Source: Rhizomys pruinosus (Eukaryota > Chordata > Mammalia > Rodentia > Spalacidae). From it: a DNA stretch of 64,000 nucleotides. Location of the stretch: the NCBI GenBank assembly GCA_009823505.1, contig VZQC01003035.1, positions 2,622,433 through 2,686,432 on the forward strand, given 5' to 3'. Position numbers and translations under genes: made by a program. The notes beneath the pieces were generated by a model that was not told the origin of the DNA, did no database searches, and saw nothing but the letters and a program-made list of their open reading frames with translations. Shown one piece after another: positions 36,349 through 50,729 of this stretch; position 1 is the stretch's first letter, and every line of letters starts with the position of its first letter.

Positions 36349-38700
36349 CAACTAAGAGGACATGTCTGAGACAACGGGGAATGAGTCAGGCGACATATCT
36401 GAAACAACAGGGACTGAGACAGTAGATATATCTGAAAAAACAGGGTCTGATACTGTGGACATGTCTTAGACAACAGGGACTGAGACAGTGGACATGTCTG
36501 ATACAATTGCGTCCAAGAGCGTTTTCATGTTTGAGTAAACGGGAACTGAGACATTGGACACGTCTGTGTCAATACGGTTTGAGACAGTGGACCAGTCTGA
36601 GACAACAGAGACTTAGACAGTTGACATGTATTCACCAGTAGACAAGTCCTGTCTGAGATGACAGTGACTGAGACAGTGGAAACATCTGAGACAACAGGTA
36701 CTGAGACATTGGACATGTGTGAAACTACTGTGACTGAGACAGTGGACATGTCTGAGACAACAGGGACTGAGACATTGGACAAGTCGGAGACAACAGTCAC
36801 TGAGACAGTGGACATGTCTAAGACAACAGGGACTTAGACAGTGGAGAGATCTAAGACAATGGGGACTCAGATAGGTGACATGTCTGAAATATCAGGGACT
36901 GAGAATGTAGATATATCTGAAACAACAGAGACTGAGACAGTGGCCATGTCTGAGACAACAGGCACTGAGACTTTGGACATGTCTGAGACAACACGGAGTG
37001 AGACAGTGGACATGTCTGAAACAACAGCGACTAAGAGTGTGTTCATGTCTGAGACAACGGGTAATGAGACAGGCGACATTTCTGAAACAACAGGGACTGA
37101 GACAATAGATATATCTGAAACAACAGGGACTGATACTGTGGACATGTCTTAGACAACAGGGACTGAGACAGTGGACATGTCTGATACCACTGCGTCCAAG
37201 AGTGTTTTCATGTTTGGGACGATGGGGACTGAGACAGTGGACACGTCTGTGTCAACATGGTTTGAGACAGTTGACCAGTCTGAGACAATAGAGAAGTAGA
37301 CAGTTGACTTTGCCAGTGAACAAGTCCTGTCTGAGATGACAATGACTGAGACAGTGGACACATCTGAGACAAAAAGGACTAGGACAGTGGACACCTCTGA
37401 TAAAACCAGGACTGAGACAGAGGACATATCTGAGACAACAGGTACTGAGACAGTGGACATATCCAAGACAACAGAGACATTGACTGTGGACACATCTAAG
37501 ACAATGGGGACTCAGACAGGTGACATGTCTGAAATAACAGGGACTGAGACTGTAGATATATCTGAAACAACAGAGACTTAGAGAGTGGACATGTCTGAGA
37601 CAACAGGGACTGAGACAGTGAACATGTCAGAGACAACAGGCACTGAGACAGCGGACATGTCTAAGACAACAGGGACATTGACCGTGGACACATCTAAGAC
37701 AATGGGGACTCAGACAGGTGACATGTCTGAAATAACAGGGACTGAGAGTGTAGATATATCTGAAACAACAGAGACTGAGAGAGTGGACATGTCTGAGACT
37801 ACACGTACTGAGACCTTGGGCATGTCTGAGACAACAGGGAATAAGACATTGGACCTGTCTGAGACTGCAAGGAATCAGACACTGGACATATCTGAGACAA
37901 CTCGGAATGAGACTTTGGATAAGTCTGAGAGAACAGGGACTGAGAAGGTGGACATGTCTAATAGAACTGCGTCCAAGAGCGTTTTCATGTGTGAGATAAC
38001 TGGGACTGAGACATTGGACAAGTCTCTGTCAATACGGTTATAGACAGTGGACCAGTCTGAGAAAACAGACACTGAGACAGTTGACATGTCTTCGCCAGTG
38101 GACAAGTCCTGTCTGAGATGACAATGACTGAGACAGTGGACACATTTGAAACAACAGGGACTGAGACCGTGGACATGTCTGAGACAACAGGGAATCAGAC
38201 ATTGGCCATGTCTGAGACAACAGGGAATCAGACATTGGCCATGTCTGAGACTGCAGGGAATCAGACACTGAACATATCTGAGACAACCCGGACTGAGACA
38301 TTGGATAAGACTGAGAGAACAGCGACTGAGACAGTGGACATATCTGAGATAATAGGCACTGAGACAAAAGACATGTGTGAAACAACAGGGAATGTGACAG
38401 TGGATATGTATGAGACAACAGGGACTGAGACAGTGGACACGTCTGAGACAACAGGGACTGAGACATTGGACATGTCTGAGACAACACACTGAGACAACAG
38501 GGTTTGAGACCATGGACATTTCTGAGACAACAGGGACGGGGACAGTGGGCATGTGTGAAACAACAGGGACTGAGAGAGTGGACATATTTAAGACAACAGG
38601 GACTGAGACAGTGAACACATCTGAAACAGCGGGGTCGAGAAAATGGACATATCTGAGAAAACAGAGACTGAGCAAGTGACATGTCTGAGACAACGGACAT

Positions 38701-38745
38701 GTTGACTTTCTCTCTCACACAGACACACATACTGACACACACACA

Positions 38746-38780
<35 letters not shown>

Positions 38781-39126
38781 ATGGACTGTGTATATCATGG
38801 GCATCACAAACTTTCTAATATCGATGATCAGGGTCATTAGTGTGTCCGTGTTGGAGAATGGCCAGATATGATGGGATAGAGGGCGCACCCTGTGTCTTCA
38901 GAAGTTTCCAAACTGGATTCCTGGGACATCTGGGACGTGAGATTCCAGAAGGCCCCAATCAGCTAAGCAACATCCTGCTCAGTCCAGTCTTTCAAGGCAA
39001 GTGAGTTGTTTCAGCTTGCCACTGGCCTGTAGTTGCTGGTAACCAGGATTCTGAATTCTTTTTGGACTGATGTCATAAAGGTGAGGTCAATTCCTGGGGT
39101 CCTCTGAGCCTAGCCTCTTTCTCAAT
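38701..39126 (+). repeat. CA module M4
   Basis: CA tract interrupted by TACTGACACAC and CTCACACAC (38714-38777), then the conserved stretch. Cassette 39068-39094. The upstream side lacks the GTGCACAAG punctuation; this is the beta junction type shared with M6, M8 and M10. Confidence 0.92.
38873..38886 (+). promoter_or_regulatory. CTCF-like motif, M4 (variant)
   Basis: GGGATAGAGGGCGC; one base of the core changed (C to A). Confidence 0.35.
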
Positions 39127-39813
39127 GAGACAACAAGGACTGACACAGTGGATATGTCTGAGAATTTTGGGACTGAGTCTTTGGACATGTTTGAGAAAAC
39201 AGGGACTGAGACAGTGGACAGGTCTGAGTCAACAGGTTTCTGGACAGTGGACCTGTCTGTGACAAAGGAAGCTGAGACAGTTGATATGTCTTAGCCAGTG
39301 GACAAGTCCTGTCTGAGATGATAGCGACTGAGACAGTGGACACATCTGACACAACCAGGAGTGAGACAGTGGACATATCTGAGACAACAGGGACTGAGAC
39401 AGTGGATATGTCTGAGACAATAGGTACTGAGAACTTGGACATGTCTGAGACAACAGGGAATCAGACATTGGACTTGTATGAGACTGCAGGGAATCAGACA
39501 CTGGACAAATTTGAGACAACAGGCACTGACACAGTGGGCATGTCTGAGACAACACATACTGAGGCCTTGTACATGTCTGAGATAACAGGGACAGAGACAG
39601 TGGGCATGTCTGAGACAACACTGACTGAGACAGTGGATGTCTCTGAGACAAGAGGGACTGAGACAGTGGACATGTCTGAGACAAAAGAGACTGAGACAGT
39701 TGAAATGTCTTCTCCAGTGCACAAGTCCTGTCTGAGATGACAGTGACTGAGACAGTCAACACATCTGAGACAACCAGGCCTGAGACATTGGACATATCTG
39801 AGGCAGTGGACAT
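39127..39813 (+). repeat. 33-bp minisatellite array, block 8
   Basis: Short array between the paired modules M4 and M5. Contains GGGTCAACAGG/CTGGACAGTGG-type monomers and the GTGCACAAGTCCTG punctuation near 39717. Equivalent to blocks 10 and 12. Confidence 0.95.
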
Positions 39814-40193
39814 GTTGACTTTCACATACACACACACACACACCGATGAACTGGGTATATCAGTGGGATCACAAACTTTCTACTATCGAATGACCAGTGT
39901 CACTTGTGTGTCCCTGTTGGAGAATGGTGAGATACGATGGGCTAGAGGGCGCACATTCATCTTCAGAAGTTTCCAAACACGGGATTCCTGGGTCTTCTGG
40001 GGCCTGAGCCTCCAGAAGGCCGCCATCAGCTAAGCAACATCCTGCTCAGTCCAGTCTTTCAAGACAAGTAAAGTGTTTCATGTTGCCACTGGCCTGTAGT
40101 TGCTGGTAACCAGGATTCTGAGTTCGTTTTGGACTGATGTTATAAAGATGAGGTCACTTCCTGGGGTCCTTTGACCATAGCCTCTTCCTCACT
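39814..40193 (+). repeat. CA module M5
   Basis: Shortest CA tract after M1 (39827-39843). The cassette at 40135-40161 reads GATGTTATAAAGATG, giving a true TATAAAG. Confidence 0.92.
39939..39952 (+). promoter_or_regulatory. CTCF-like motif, M5
   Basis: GGGCTAGAGGGCGC. Confidence 0.5.
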
Positions 40194-43100
40194 GAGACAT
40201 CAGAGACAGACACAGTGGATATGTCTGAGACAACTGGGACTCAGACTTTGGACATGTGTAAGACAACAGGGACTGACACAGTGGACATGTCCGATACAAT
40301 TGCTACTAAGAGCATTTTGTTGTCTGAGACAACGGGGAATGAGACAGGCTACATGTCTGAAACAACAGGGACTGAGACAATAGATATATCTGAAACAACA
40401 GGGACTGAGATAGGGGATATGTCTGAGCCAACAATGACTGAGACAGTGGACATGTCTGAGAAAAAAGGGACTGAGACAGTGGACATGTCTGAAACAACAA
40501 GGACTGAGACAGTGGACACTTCTGAGAAAACACACATATCTGTGACAACAAGGTCTGAGACCTTGGACATGTCTGAGAAAACAGGGACTGAGAGAGTGGA
40601 CATGTGTGAAACAACTGGGACTGAGACAGTAGACCTGTCTGAGACCAGAGGGACTGACACAGTGGAAATATCTAAAACAACAGGGATTGTGTCAGTGGAC
40701 ATGTCTGAGACAACAGGGACAGAGACTGTCGACATGTCTGATACAAGTGCGACTAAGAGGGTTTTCATGTCTGAGACAATGGGGACTGTGACAAGTGACA
40801 TGTCTGAACAAAACAGGGATTGAGACAGTAGATATATATGAGAAAACAGGGACTGCAATAGTGGACATGTCTGAGACAACATCTACTGAGACAGTGGACA
40901 TGTCTGAGACCACAGTGACTCAGAACTTGTACATGTTTGAGACAGCAGGGAATGAGATATTGGACATGCTTGAGACAACCAGGACTGAGACAGTAGACAC
41001 GTCTGAGTCAACAGGGTTCTATACTCTGTACCTGTCTGAGAAAATAGCGACTGAGACAGTTGACATGTCTTCACCAGTATACAAGTACTGTGTGTGATGA
41101 CAGCTACTGAGACAGTGGACACATCTGAGACAACCGAGACTGAGACAGTGGACACATCTGAGTCAACCAGGACTGAGACAGTTCACATATCATAGAAAAC
41201 AGGGACTGAGAGTGTGGACATGTCTGAGACAACAGGGACTGACAGAGTGGCTATATATGAAACAACAGGTACTGATACAGTGGACATACCTGAGACAACA
41301 GGGACTGAGACAGTGGACATCTCTGATACAACTGTGATTAAGAGCGTGTTCATGTCTGAGACAATGGGGACAGAGACAGGTGACATGTCTGAAACAACAG
41401 GGACTGAGTTAGAAGATATATCTGAACTGACAGGGACTGAGAAAATGGACGTGTCTGACACAACAGGGACTGAGATATTGGACATGTCAGACGCAAAAGG
41501 GACTGAGACAGTAAACATGTCTGAAACAAGGACTGAGGCAGTGGGCATATCAGAGACAACACACGTATCTGAGACAACAGGGACTGAGACCATAGACATG
41601 TCTGAGAAAACAGGGACTGAGAAAGTGGAAATATGTGAAACAGCTGAGACTGAGACAGTGGTCATGTCTGAGACAACAGGGACTGAGAAAGTGGACATGT
41701 ATGAGACAACAGGGATTTAGACAGTGATGATGTCTGAGACAACAGGGAATGAGACCTTGGACATGTCTGAGACAACAGGGCATCAGACATAGGAACTGTC
41801 TGAGAATGCAGGGACTCAGACACTGGAAATATCTGAGAAAACCTGGACTGAGACTTTGGACATGTCTGAGACAACAGGGATTGAGACATTGGAAATGCCT
41901 GAAACAACAGGGACTGAGACAGTGGACATGTCTGAGAAAACAGGTACTGAGATCATGGACATGTCTGAGACAACAGGCACTGACACAGTGGACATGTCTG
42001 AGACCTTGTACATGTCTGAGATAACAGGGACTGACACAGTGGCTATATATCAAATCACAGGTACTGATACAGTGGACATGTCTGAGACAACAGGGACTGA
42101 GACAGTGGACATGTGTGATACAACTGTGACTAAGAGCGTTTTCATGTCTGAGACAATAGTGACAGAGACAGGTGACATATCTGAAACAACAGGAAGGGAG
42201 ACAGAAGATATATTTGAACCGACAGGGACTGGGAACGTGGACATGTCTGACAAAACAGGGACTGAGATAGTGGACATGTCGGACACAAAAGGGTCTGAGA
42301 CAATAAACATGTCTGAATCAACAAGGACTGAGGCAGTGGACATGTCTGAGAAAACACAAATATCTGAGACAACAGGGTCTGAGACCATGGACATGTCTGA
42401 GAAAACAGGGACTGAAAAAGTGGACATCTGTGAAACAACTGGGACTGAGACAGTGGTCATGTCTGAGACAACGGGGACTGAGACAGTGGACATGTCTGAG
42501 ACAACAGGGATTTAGACAGTGATGATGTCTGAGACAACAGGGACTGAGACCTTGGACATGTCTGAGACAACAGGGCATCAGACATAGAAACTGTTTGAGA
42601 ATGCAGGGACTCAGACACTGGACATATCTGAGAAAACCGGGACTGAGGCTTTGGACATGTCTGACACAACAGCAATTGAGACATTGGAAATGCCTGAGAC
42701 AACAGGGACTGAGACAGTGGACATGTCTGAGACAACAGGGACTTAGATCGTGGACATGTCTGAGACAACAGGCACTGACACAGTGGACATGTCTGAGACA
42801 ACGGGAATTGAGACCTTGTACATGTCTGAGATAACATGGACTGAGACAGTGGACATGTCTGATAAAACAGGGACTGAGATAGTGGATATATCTGAGACAA
42901 CTCTGAATGAGACAGTGAAAATATCTGAGAAAACAGGGATTTAGACATTGGACATGTCTTAGACAAGAGGTCCTGAGACAGCGGACATGGCTGAGACAAC
43001 AGGGACTGAGATAGTGGACAAGAGAGAAACAACAGGAAATGAGACAGTGGACAGGCCTGAGTCAACAGGGTTTGAGACCATTGACATGTGTGAGACAACA

Positions 43101-46100
43101 GGGATTGAGACCGTGGACATGCCCGGGACAACAGGCACTGAGACAGTGGACAGGTGTGACAAAACAGGGAATGAGACAATGGCCATTCCTGAGCCAACAG
43201 GGACTGAGAAAGTGGACAAGTCTGAGTCAACAGATGCTGAGACAGTTGATATGCTTTAGCCAGTGGACAAGTCCTGTCTGAGATGACAGCCACTGAGACA
43301 GTGGACACATCTGAGACAACAGGGAATGAAAGAGTGGACACATCTGAGACAAAAAGTACTGAGAGAGTGGACATATCTGAGACAACATGGACTGAGACAG
43401 TGGACATGTCTGAGACCACAGGCACTGACACAGTGGATATGTCTGAAACCAGAGGGACTGAGACAGTGGACATGTCTGAGACCACAGGGACTGAGACAGT
43501 GGACAGGACTGATACAACTGCGACTAAGAGCGTGTTCATGTCTGAGACAACGTGGACTGTGACAAGAGACATGTCTGAAAACAACAGGGGCTGAGACAGT
43601 AGATATATCTGAAAAGACAGGGAATGAGACAATGGACATGTCTGACACAACAGGGATTGAGACACTGGACATATGTGACACAACAGCGACTGAGACAGTG
43701 GACATGTCTGAAACAACAAGGTCTGAGTCAGTGGACATGTCTGAGACAACACACATATCTATCTGATACAACAGGTTCTGAGACCATGGACATGTCTGAG
43801 AAAACAGGGACTGAGAAAGTGGACATGTGTGAAACAACTGGGACTGAGACAGTGGTCATGTCTGAGAAATCAGGGAATGAGACAGTGGACATGTCTGAGA
43901 AAACAGGGATTGAGACACTGGAAATGCCTGAGACAACAGTGACTGAGAGAGTGGACATGTCTGAGACAACAGGAACTGAGACATTTGATGTATCTCACAC
44001 AGCAGGCACTGACACAGTGGACATGTCTGAGATAACAGGGACTGAGATAGTGGGCATGTCTGAGACAACACTGACTGACACAGTGAATATGTCTAAAATA
44101 ACAGGGCTTTAGACATTGGACATATCTGAGACAACAGGGACTAAGACAGGGCGCATGCATGAGACAATGGGGACTGACACAGTGGACAAGTGTGAAACAA
44201 CAAGGAATGAGACAGTGGATATGTCTGAGACAAAAGGGAATGAGACATAGGACACATCTGTGTCAACAGGATTGGAGACCATGGACATGTCTGAGACAAC
44301 AGAGACTGAGACCCTGGACATGGCCATTACAACAGGAACATTGACAGTGGACAAGTGTGAAACAACAGGGAATGAGACAATGGACATGTCTGAGAAAACA
44401 GGGACTGAAACAGTGACAAGTCTGAGTCAACAGAGGTTGAGACAGTGAACTGGTCTGAGACAGTAGATGCTGAGACAGTCGATATCTTTTAGCCAGTGGA
44501 CAAGTCCTGTCTGAGATGACAGCGACTGAGACAGTGGACACATCTGAGACAACAGAGGATGAGAGAGTGGACACATCTGACAAAACCAGGATTTAGACAG
44601 TTCACATATCTGATACAACAGGGATGAGACAGTGGATCTGTCTGAGACCAGAGGTACTGACCCAGTGGAAATGACTGAAACAACAGAGATTGTGTCAGTG
44701 GACATGTCTGAGACAACAGGGACTGAGACTGTGGATATGTCTGACACAACTGTGACTAAGACCGTGTTCATGTCTGAGACAACGGGGACTGTGACAAGTG
44801 ACATGTCTGAACAAAACGGGGACTGAGACAGTAGATATATATGAGAGAACAGGGACTGAGACAGTGGACATGGCTGAGACAACATCTACTGAGACAGTGG
44901 ACATGTCTGAGACCACAGGGACTCAGAACTTGTACAAGTTTGAGACAGCAGGGAATGAGATATTGGACATGCTTGGGAAAACAGGGACTGAGACAGTGGA
45001 CATGTCTGAGTCAACATGGTTCTATACAGTGGACCTGTCTGAGACAAAAGAGACTGAGACGGTTGACATGTCTAATACATTGCATGAGTCCTGTCTGAGA
45101 TGACAGCGACTGAGACAGTTGAAACATTTGAGACAAAAGGGGCTGAGAGAGTATACACATCTGATACAACCATGACTGAGGCAGTGGACATATCTGAGAC
45201 AACAGGGACTGAGACAGTGGACACATCTGAGAAAACAGGGACTGTGATATTGGACACATCTGAAAAAACCAGGACTGGGACAGTGGACATATCTGAGACA
45301 ACACTGACTGAGACAGTGGATATATCTGAGACAACAGCGACTAAGAGCATGTTCATGTCTGAGACAACGGGGAATGAGTCAGGTGACATTTCTGAAACAA
45401 CAGGGACTGAGACTGTAGATATATCTAAAAAAACACGGACTGATACTGTGGACATGTCTTAGACAACGGGGGCTGAGACAGTGGACATATCTGATACAAC
45501 TGCATCAAATAGCGTTTTCATGTTTGAGACAATGGGGACTGAGAGAGTGGACAAGTCTGTGTCAACATGGTTTGAGACAATGAATCAGTCTGAGACAATA
45601 GAGACTTAGACAGTTGACATGTCTTCGCCAGTGGACAAGTCCTGTCTGAGATGACAATGACTGAAACAGTGGACACATCTGAGACAACAGGGACTGAGAC
45701 CTTGGACATGTCTGGGACAAGAGGGAATCAGACATTGGACCTGTCTGAGACTGCAGGGAATCAGACACTGGACATATCTGAGACAACCTAGAGTGAGACT
45801 TTGGATAAGACTGAGAGAACAGGGACTGAGACAGTGGACATGTGTGAGACAGCAGGGACTGAGACAATGGACATGTCTAAGACAACAGGGACTTAGACGG
45901 TGGACACATCTAAGACAATGGGGACTCAGATAGGTGACATGTCTGAAGTAACATGGACTGAGAATGTAGATATATCTGAAACAGCAGAGACTGAGACAGT
46001 GGACTTTTCTGAGACAGCAGGTACTGAGACCTTGGACATATCTGAGACAACAGGGAATCAGACATTGAACCAGTATGAAACTGCAGGGAATCAGACACTG

Positions 46101-46856
46101 GAAATATCTGAGACCACCCGGAATGAGACATTGAATAAGTCTGAGAGAACAGGGACTGAGACAGTGGACATGTCTGATACAACTGCGTCCAAGAGAGTTT
46201 TCATGTGTGAGACCACGGGGACTGAGATATTGGACAAGTCTCTGACAACACGGTTTGAGAGAGTGGACCAGTCTGAGACAACAGAGACTGAGAAAGTAGA
46301 CATGTCTTTGCCAGTGGACAAGTCCTGTCTGAGATGACAATGACTGAGAAAGTGGACACATCTTAGACAACAGGGACTGAGACCTTGGACATGTCTGAGA
46401 CAACAGGGAATCAGACATTGGCCCTGTCTGAGACTGCAGGGAATCAGACACTGGACATATCTGAGACAACCTAGACTGAGACTTTGGATAAGACGGAGAG
46501 AACAGGGACTGAGACAGTGGACATATCTGAGATAATAGGCACTGAGACAGAGGACATGTGTGAAACAACAGGGAATGAGACAGTGGACATGTATGAGAAA
46601 ACAGAGACAGAGACAGTGGACACATCTGACTCAACTGGGACTGAGACAGTGGACATGTCTGAGACAACACACATATCTGAGACAACAGGGTCTGAGACAG
46701 TGGGCATGTGTGAAACAACAGGGACTGAGACCATGAACATGTCTGAGACAACAGGGACTGAGATAGTGAACACTTCTGAGACAACAGTGTTTGAGACAAT
46801 GGACATGTCTGAGAAAACAGATTGAGAGAGCTGACATGTCTGAGACAGTGGACATG
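40194..46856 (+). repeat. 33-bp minisatellite array, block 9
   Basis: The longest array stretch without a module in the right half (6.7 kb). It carries one arm (44390-44884) of a long-range duplication. A 431-codon minus-strand open frame covers 42457-43752, and a 492-codon one starts in M6 and runs back to 45606; both are satellite artefacts. Confidence 0.96.
44390..44884 (+). repeat. long-range duplication, arm 1
   Basis: Matches 57271-57765 at a constant offset of 12,881 bp without indels and with about 7 mismatches by direct comparison. Shares odd variants such as GGATTTAGACAGTTCAC and GGGATGAGACAGTGGATC. Confidence 0.9.
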
Positions 46857-46860
46857 TTGA

Positions 46861-46903
<43 letters not shown>

Positions 46904-47228
46904 ATGAATTCTGTATATCAGGGAGATCACATTCTACTGTTGGCTCACCAGTGTCACTTGTGTGTCCGCGTTGGAGAATGGCCAGATATGATTGGCTAGA
47001 GGGCGCACCCTGCATCTTCAGAAATTTGCAAACACTGGATTCCTGGGTCTTCTGGGGCCTGAGCCTCCAGAAGGCCACAATCACCTAAGCAACATCCTGC
47101 TCAGTCCAGTCTTTCAAGACAAGTGAGGTGTTTCAGCTTGCCACTGGCTTGTAGTTGCTGGTAACCAGGATTCTGAATTCTATTTGGACTGAGGTCATAA
47201 AGGTGAGGTCACTTCCTGGTGTCCTCTG
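46857..47228 (+). repeat. CA module M6
   Basis: CA tract 46864-46901, conserved stretch with a small deletion (GGGAGATCACATTCTACTG). Cassette 47190-47216 begins TGAGGTCATAAAGG. Beta-type upstream junction. Confidence 0.92.
46993..47006 (+). promoter_or_regulatory. CTCF-like motif, M6
   Basis: TGGCTAGAGGGCGC; the 11-base core is intact. Confidence 0.5.
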
Positions 47229-47967
47229 ACCCTAGCCTCTTTCTCGCTGAGAGAACAGGGACTGACACAGTGGATATGTCTGAGACAACCGGGACTGAGA
47301 CTTTGGACATGTCTGAGAAAACAGGGACTGAGACAGTGGACAGGTCTGAGTCAACAGGGTTCTAGAATGTGGACCTGTCTGAGACAATAGATGCTGAGAC
47401 AGTTGATATGTCTTAGCCAGTGGACATGTCCTGTCTGAGATGACAGCGACTGAGACAGTGGACACATCTGACACAACCAGGAGTGAGACAGTGGACATAT
47501 CTGAGACAACAGGGACTGAGACAGTGGACATGTCTGAGACAACAGGTACTGAGACCTTGGACATGTCTGAGACAAAAGGGAATCAGACATTGGACCTGTC
47601 TGAGACTGCAGGGAATCAGACACTGAACACATCTGAGACATCCGGCACTGACACAGTAGACATGTCTGAGACAACATGAACTGAGGCCTTGTTTATGTCC
47701 TAGATAACAGGACTGAGACAGTGGGCATGTCTGAGACAACACTGACTGAGACAGTGAATGTGTCTGAGACAAGAGGGACTGAGACAGTGGACATGTCTGT
47801 GTCAACAGGGTTCTATAAAGTGGACCTGTCTGAGACAAAAGAGACTGAGATAGTTGACATGTCTTCTCCAGTGCACAAGTCCTGTCTGAGATGACAGCGA
47901 CTGAGACAGTCGACACATCTGAGACAACCAGGACAGAGACAGTGTACATATCTGAGACAGTGGATGT
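47229..47967 (+). repeat. 33-bp minisatellite array, block 10
   Basis: Short array between paired modules M6 and M7. Same layout as blocks 8 and 12, ending with GTGCACAAGTCCTG near 47872. Confidence 0.95.
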
Positions 47968-47976
47968 GTTGAATTT

Positions 47977-48031
<55 letters not shown>

Positions 48032-48384
48032 ACCGATGAACTGGGTATATCAGGGGGATCACAAATTTTCTACTATCGAGTGACCAGTGTCACGTATGCG
48101 TCTTCGTTGGAGAATGGCCAGATATGGTGGGGTAGAAGGCGCACCCTGCATCTTCAGAAGTTTCCAAACACGGGATTCCTGGGTCTTCTGGGGTCTGAAC
48201 CTCCAGAATGTCGCAATCAACTAAGCAACATCCTGCTCAGTCCAGTCTTTCAAGACAAGTGAGGTGTTTCATTTTGCCACTGGCCTGTAGTTGCTGGTAA
48301 CCAGGATTCTGCATTCTTTTTGGACTGATGTCATAAAGGTGAGGTCACTTCCTGGGGTCCTCTGACCATAGCCTCTTCCTCACT
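47968..48384 (+). repeat. CA module M7
   Basis: Long CA tract (47978-48033) with one TACACAC interruption, conserved stretch, cassette 48326-48352 (TGATGTCATAAAGGTGAGG). Confidence 0.93.
48129..48142 (+). promoter_or_regulatory. CTCF-like motif, M7 (variant)
   Basis: GGGGTAGAAGGCGC; two core bases differ from the M1 form. Confidence 0.35.
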
Positions 48385-50621
48385 GAGAAAACAGGGACTG
48401 ACCTAGTGGATATGTCTGACACAACCGGGACCCAGACTTTGGACATATCTGAGAAAACAGGGGCTGACACAGTGGACATGTCCGATACAATTGCGACTAA
48501 GAGCATTTTCTTGTCTGAGACAACGGGAATGAGACAGGCTACATGTCTGAAACAACAGGGATTGAGACAATAAATATATCTGAAACAACAGTGACTGAGA
48601 TAGGGGATATGTCTGAGCCAACAATGACTGAGACAGTGGACATGTCTGAGAAAAAAGGGACTGCGACCGTGGACATATATGAAACAACAAAGCCAGAGAC
48701 AGTGGACATGTCTGAGAAATCACACATATCTGTGACAACAATGTCTGAGACCTTGGACATGTCTAAGAAAACAGGGACTGAGACAGCAGATATTTGTGAA
48801 ACAACTGGGACTGAGACAGTGATCATGTCTGATACAACAGGGACTGAGACAGTGGTCTTGTCTGAGATAACAGGCACTGAGATAGTGAACATGTGTGAAA
48901 CAACAGGGAATGAGACAGTAGACATTTCTTAGAAAATAGGGACTGAGACAGTGTACTCGTCTGAGTCATCAGGGTTCGAGACAGTGGACCTGTCTGAGAC
49001 AATAGCGACTGAGACAGTTGACATGTCTTCACTAGTGGACAAGTCCTGTGTGTGATGACAGCCACTGAGACAGTGGACACATCTGAGACAACAGGGACTG
49101 GGACATTGGACACATCTGAGACAATCAGGATTGAGACAGTTCACATATCTGAGAAAACACGGACTGAGAGAGTGGACATGTCTGAGACAACAGGGACTGA
49201 CACAGTGGATATATATGGAACAACAGGTACTGATACAGTGGACATGTCGGAGACAACAGGGAATGAGACATTGGACATGTCTGATACAACTGTGACTAAG
49301 AGCGTTTTCATGTCTGAAACAACGGGGACAGAGACAGGTGACATGTCTGAAACAACAGGGACTGAGAGATTAGTTATATCTACACCAACATGGACTGAGA
49401 CAATGGACATATCTGACACAAAAGGTACTGAGAAAGTGGACATGTCGGACACAAAAGTGACTGAGACAGTAAACATATCTGAAACAACAAGGACTGAGGC
49501 AGTGGACATGTCTGAGACAAGACACATATCTGAGACAACAGGGTCTGAGAGCATGGACATGTCTGAAAAACGGACTGACAAATTGGACATGTGTGTAACA
49601 ACTGGGACTGAGACTGTGGTCATGTCTGAAACAACAGGGACTGAGGCAGTGGACATGTCTGAGACAACAGGGACTGACACAGTGGATACGTCTGAAACAA
49701 CAGGGAATGAGACAATGGACATGTGTGAGACAGCAGGGACTGAGACAGTGCACATTTCTGATACAACTGCAAGTTAGAGCATGATTATGTCTGAGACAAC
49801 GGGGACTGTGAGAAGCGACATGTCTGAAAACAACAGGGACTGAGACAGTAGATATATCTGAAAGAACAGGGACTGAGACCATGGACATGTCTGAGACAAC
49901 AGGTACTTAGACCTTGGACATATCTGAGACAACAGGAAATCAGACATTGGACCTGTCTGAGACTGCAGGGAATCAGACACTGGACATACTTGAGACAACA
50001 CAGAATGAGACTTTGGATAATTCTGAGAGAACAGGGACTGAGAAGGTGGACATGTCTGATACAACTGCGTCCAAGAGAGCTTTCATGTGTGAGACAGCGG
50101 GGACTGAGATATTGGACAAGACTCTGTCAACACGGTTTGAGACAGTGGAAGTGTCTGAGACAACAGAGACTGAGACAGTTGACAGGTATTCGCCAGTGGA
50201 CAAGTCCTCTCTGAAATGACAATGACTGAGACAGTGGACACATTTGAGACAACAGGGACTGGGACCTTGGACATGTCTGAGACAACAGGGAATCAGACAT
50301 TGGACCTATCTCAGGCTGCTGGGAATCAGACACTGGACATATCTGAGACAACCCGAACTGAGACTTTGATAAGACTGAGAGAACAGGCACTGTGAGAGTG
50401 GACATGTCTGAGATAATAGGCACTGAGAGACAGGACATGTGTGAAACAACAGGGAATGAGACAGTGGACATGTATGAGACAACAGGGACTGCAACAGTGG
50501 ACGTGCCTGAGACAACAGGGACTGAGACAGTGAACACTTCTGAGACAACAGGGTTCGAGACTATGGACATGTCTGAGAAAACACAGACTGACACAGTTGA
50601 CATGTCTGAGACAGTGGACAT
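48385..50621 (+). repeat. 33-bp minisatellite array, block 11
   Basis: Same succession of variants as block 13 (52218-54690), for example GATACAACTGCAAGTTAGAG (49759) against GATAAAACTGCAAATCAGAG (53560). Part of the ~3.8-4.1-kb higher-order unit. Confidence 0.95.
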
Positions 50622-50692
50622 GATGACTTTCTCACACACACACACTGACACACACACACACATACACCCACACACACACACACACACACATG

Positions 50693-50729
<37 letters not shown>

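Larger units (their letters stand above)
30372..38700 (+). repeat. 33-bp minisatellite array, block 7
   Basis: Starts with the AGGTGA target duplication and continues the monomer broken at 23440. Contains two block C copies 1.1 kb apart, a ~600-bp segment (31080-31700) repeated at 34115-34740, and an inverted CTGTTGTC/GACAACAG hairpin at 36330-36348. No CA module in 8.3 kb. Confidence 0.96.

Noticed and set aside
42457..43752. 431-codon minus-strand open frame
   Set aside because: Pure 33-bp repeat (SLLSQTCPLSQ-type); overlapping frames on both strands are equally open.
45606..47084. 492-codon minus-strand open frame, the longest in the window
   Set aside because: It runs through satellite monomers into a CA module and tract. 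The satellite is open in all minus frames, and no start context, domain or splice structure supports a gene.
50630..50727. Expressed His/Thr or Cys/Val repeat peptides from CA tracts
   Set aside because: Ordinary translation of a dinucleotide microsatellite.
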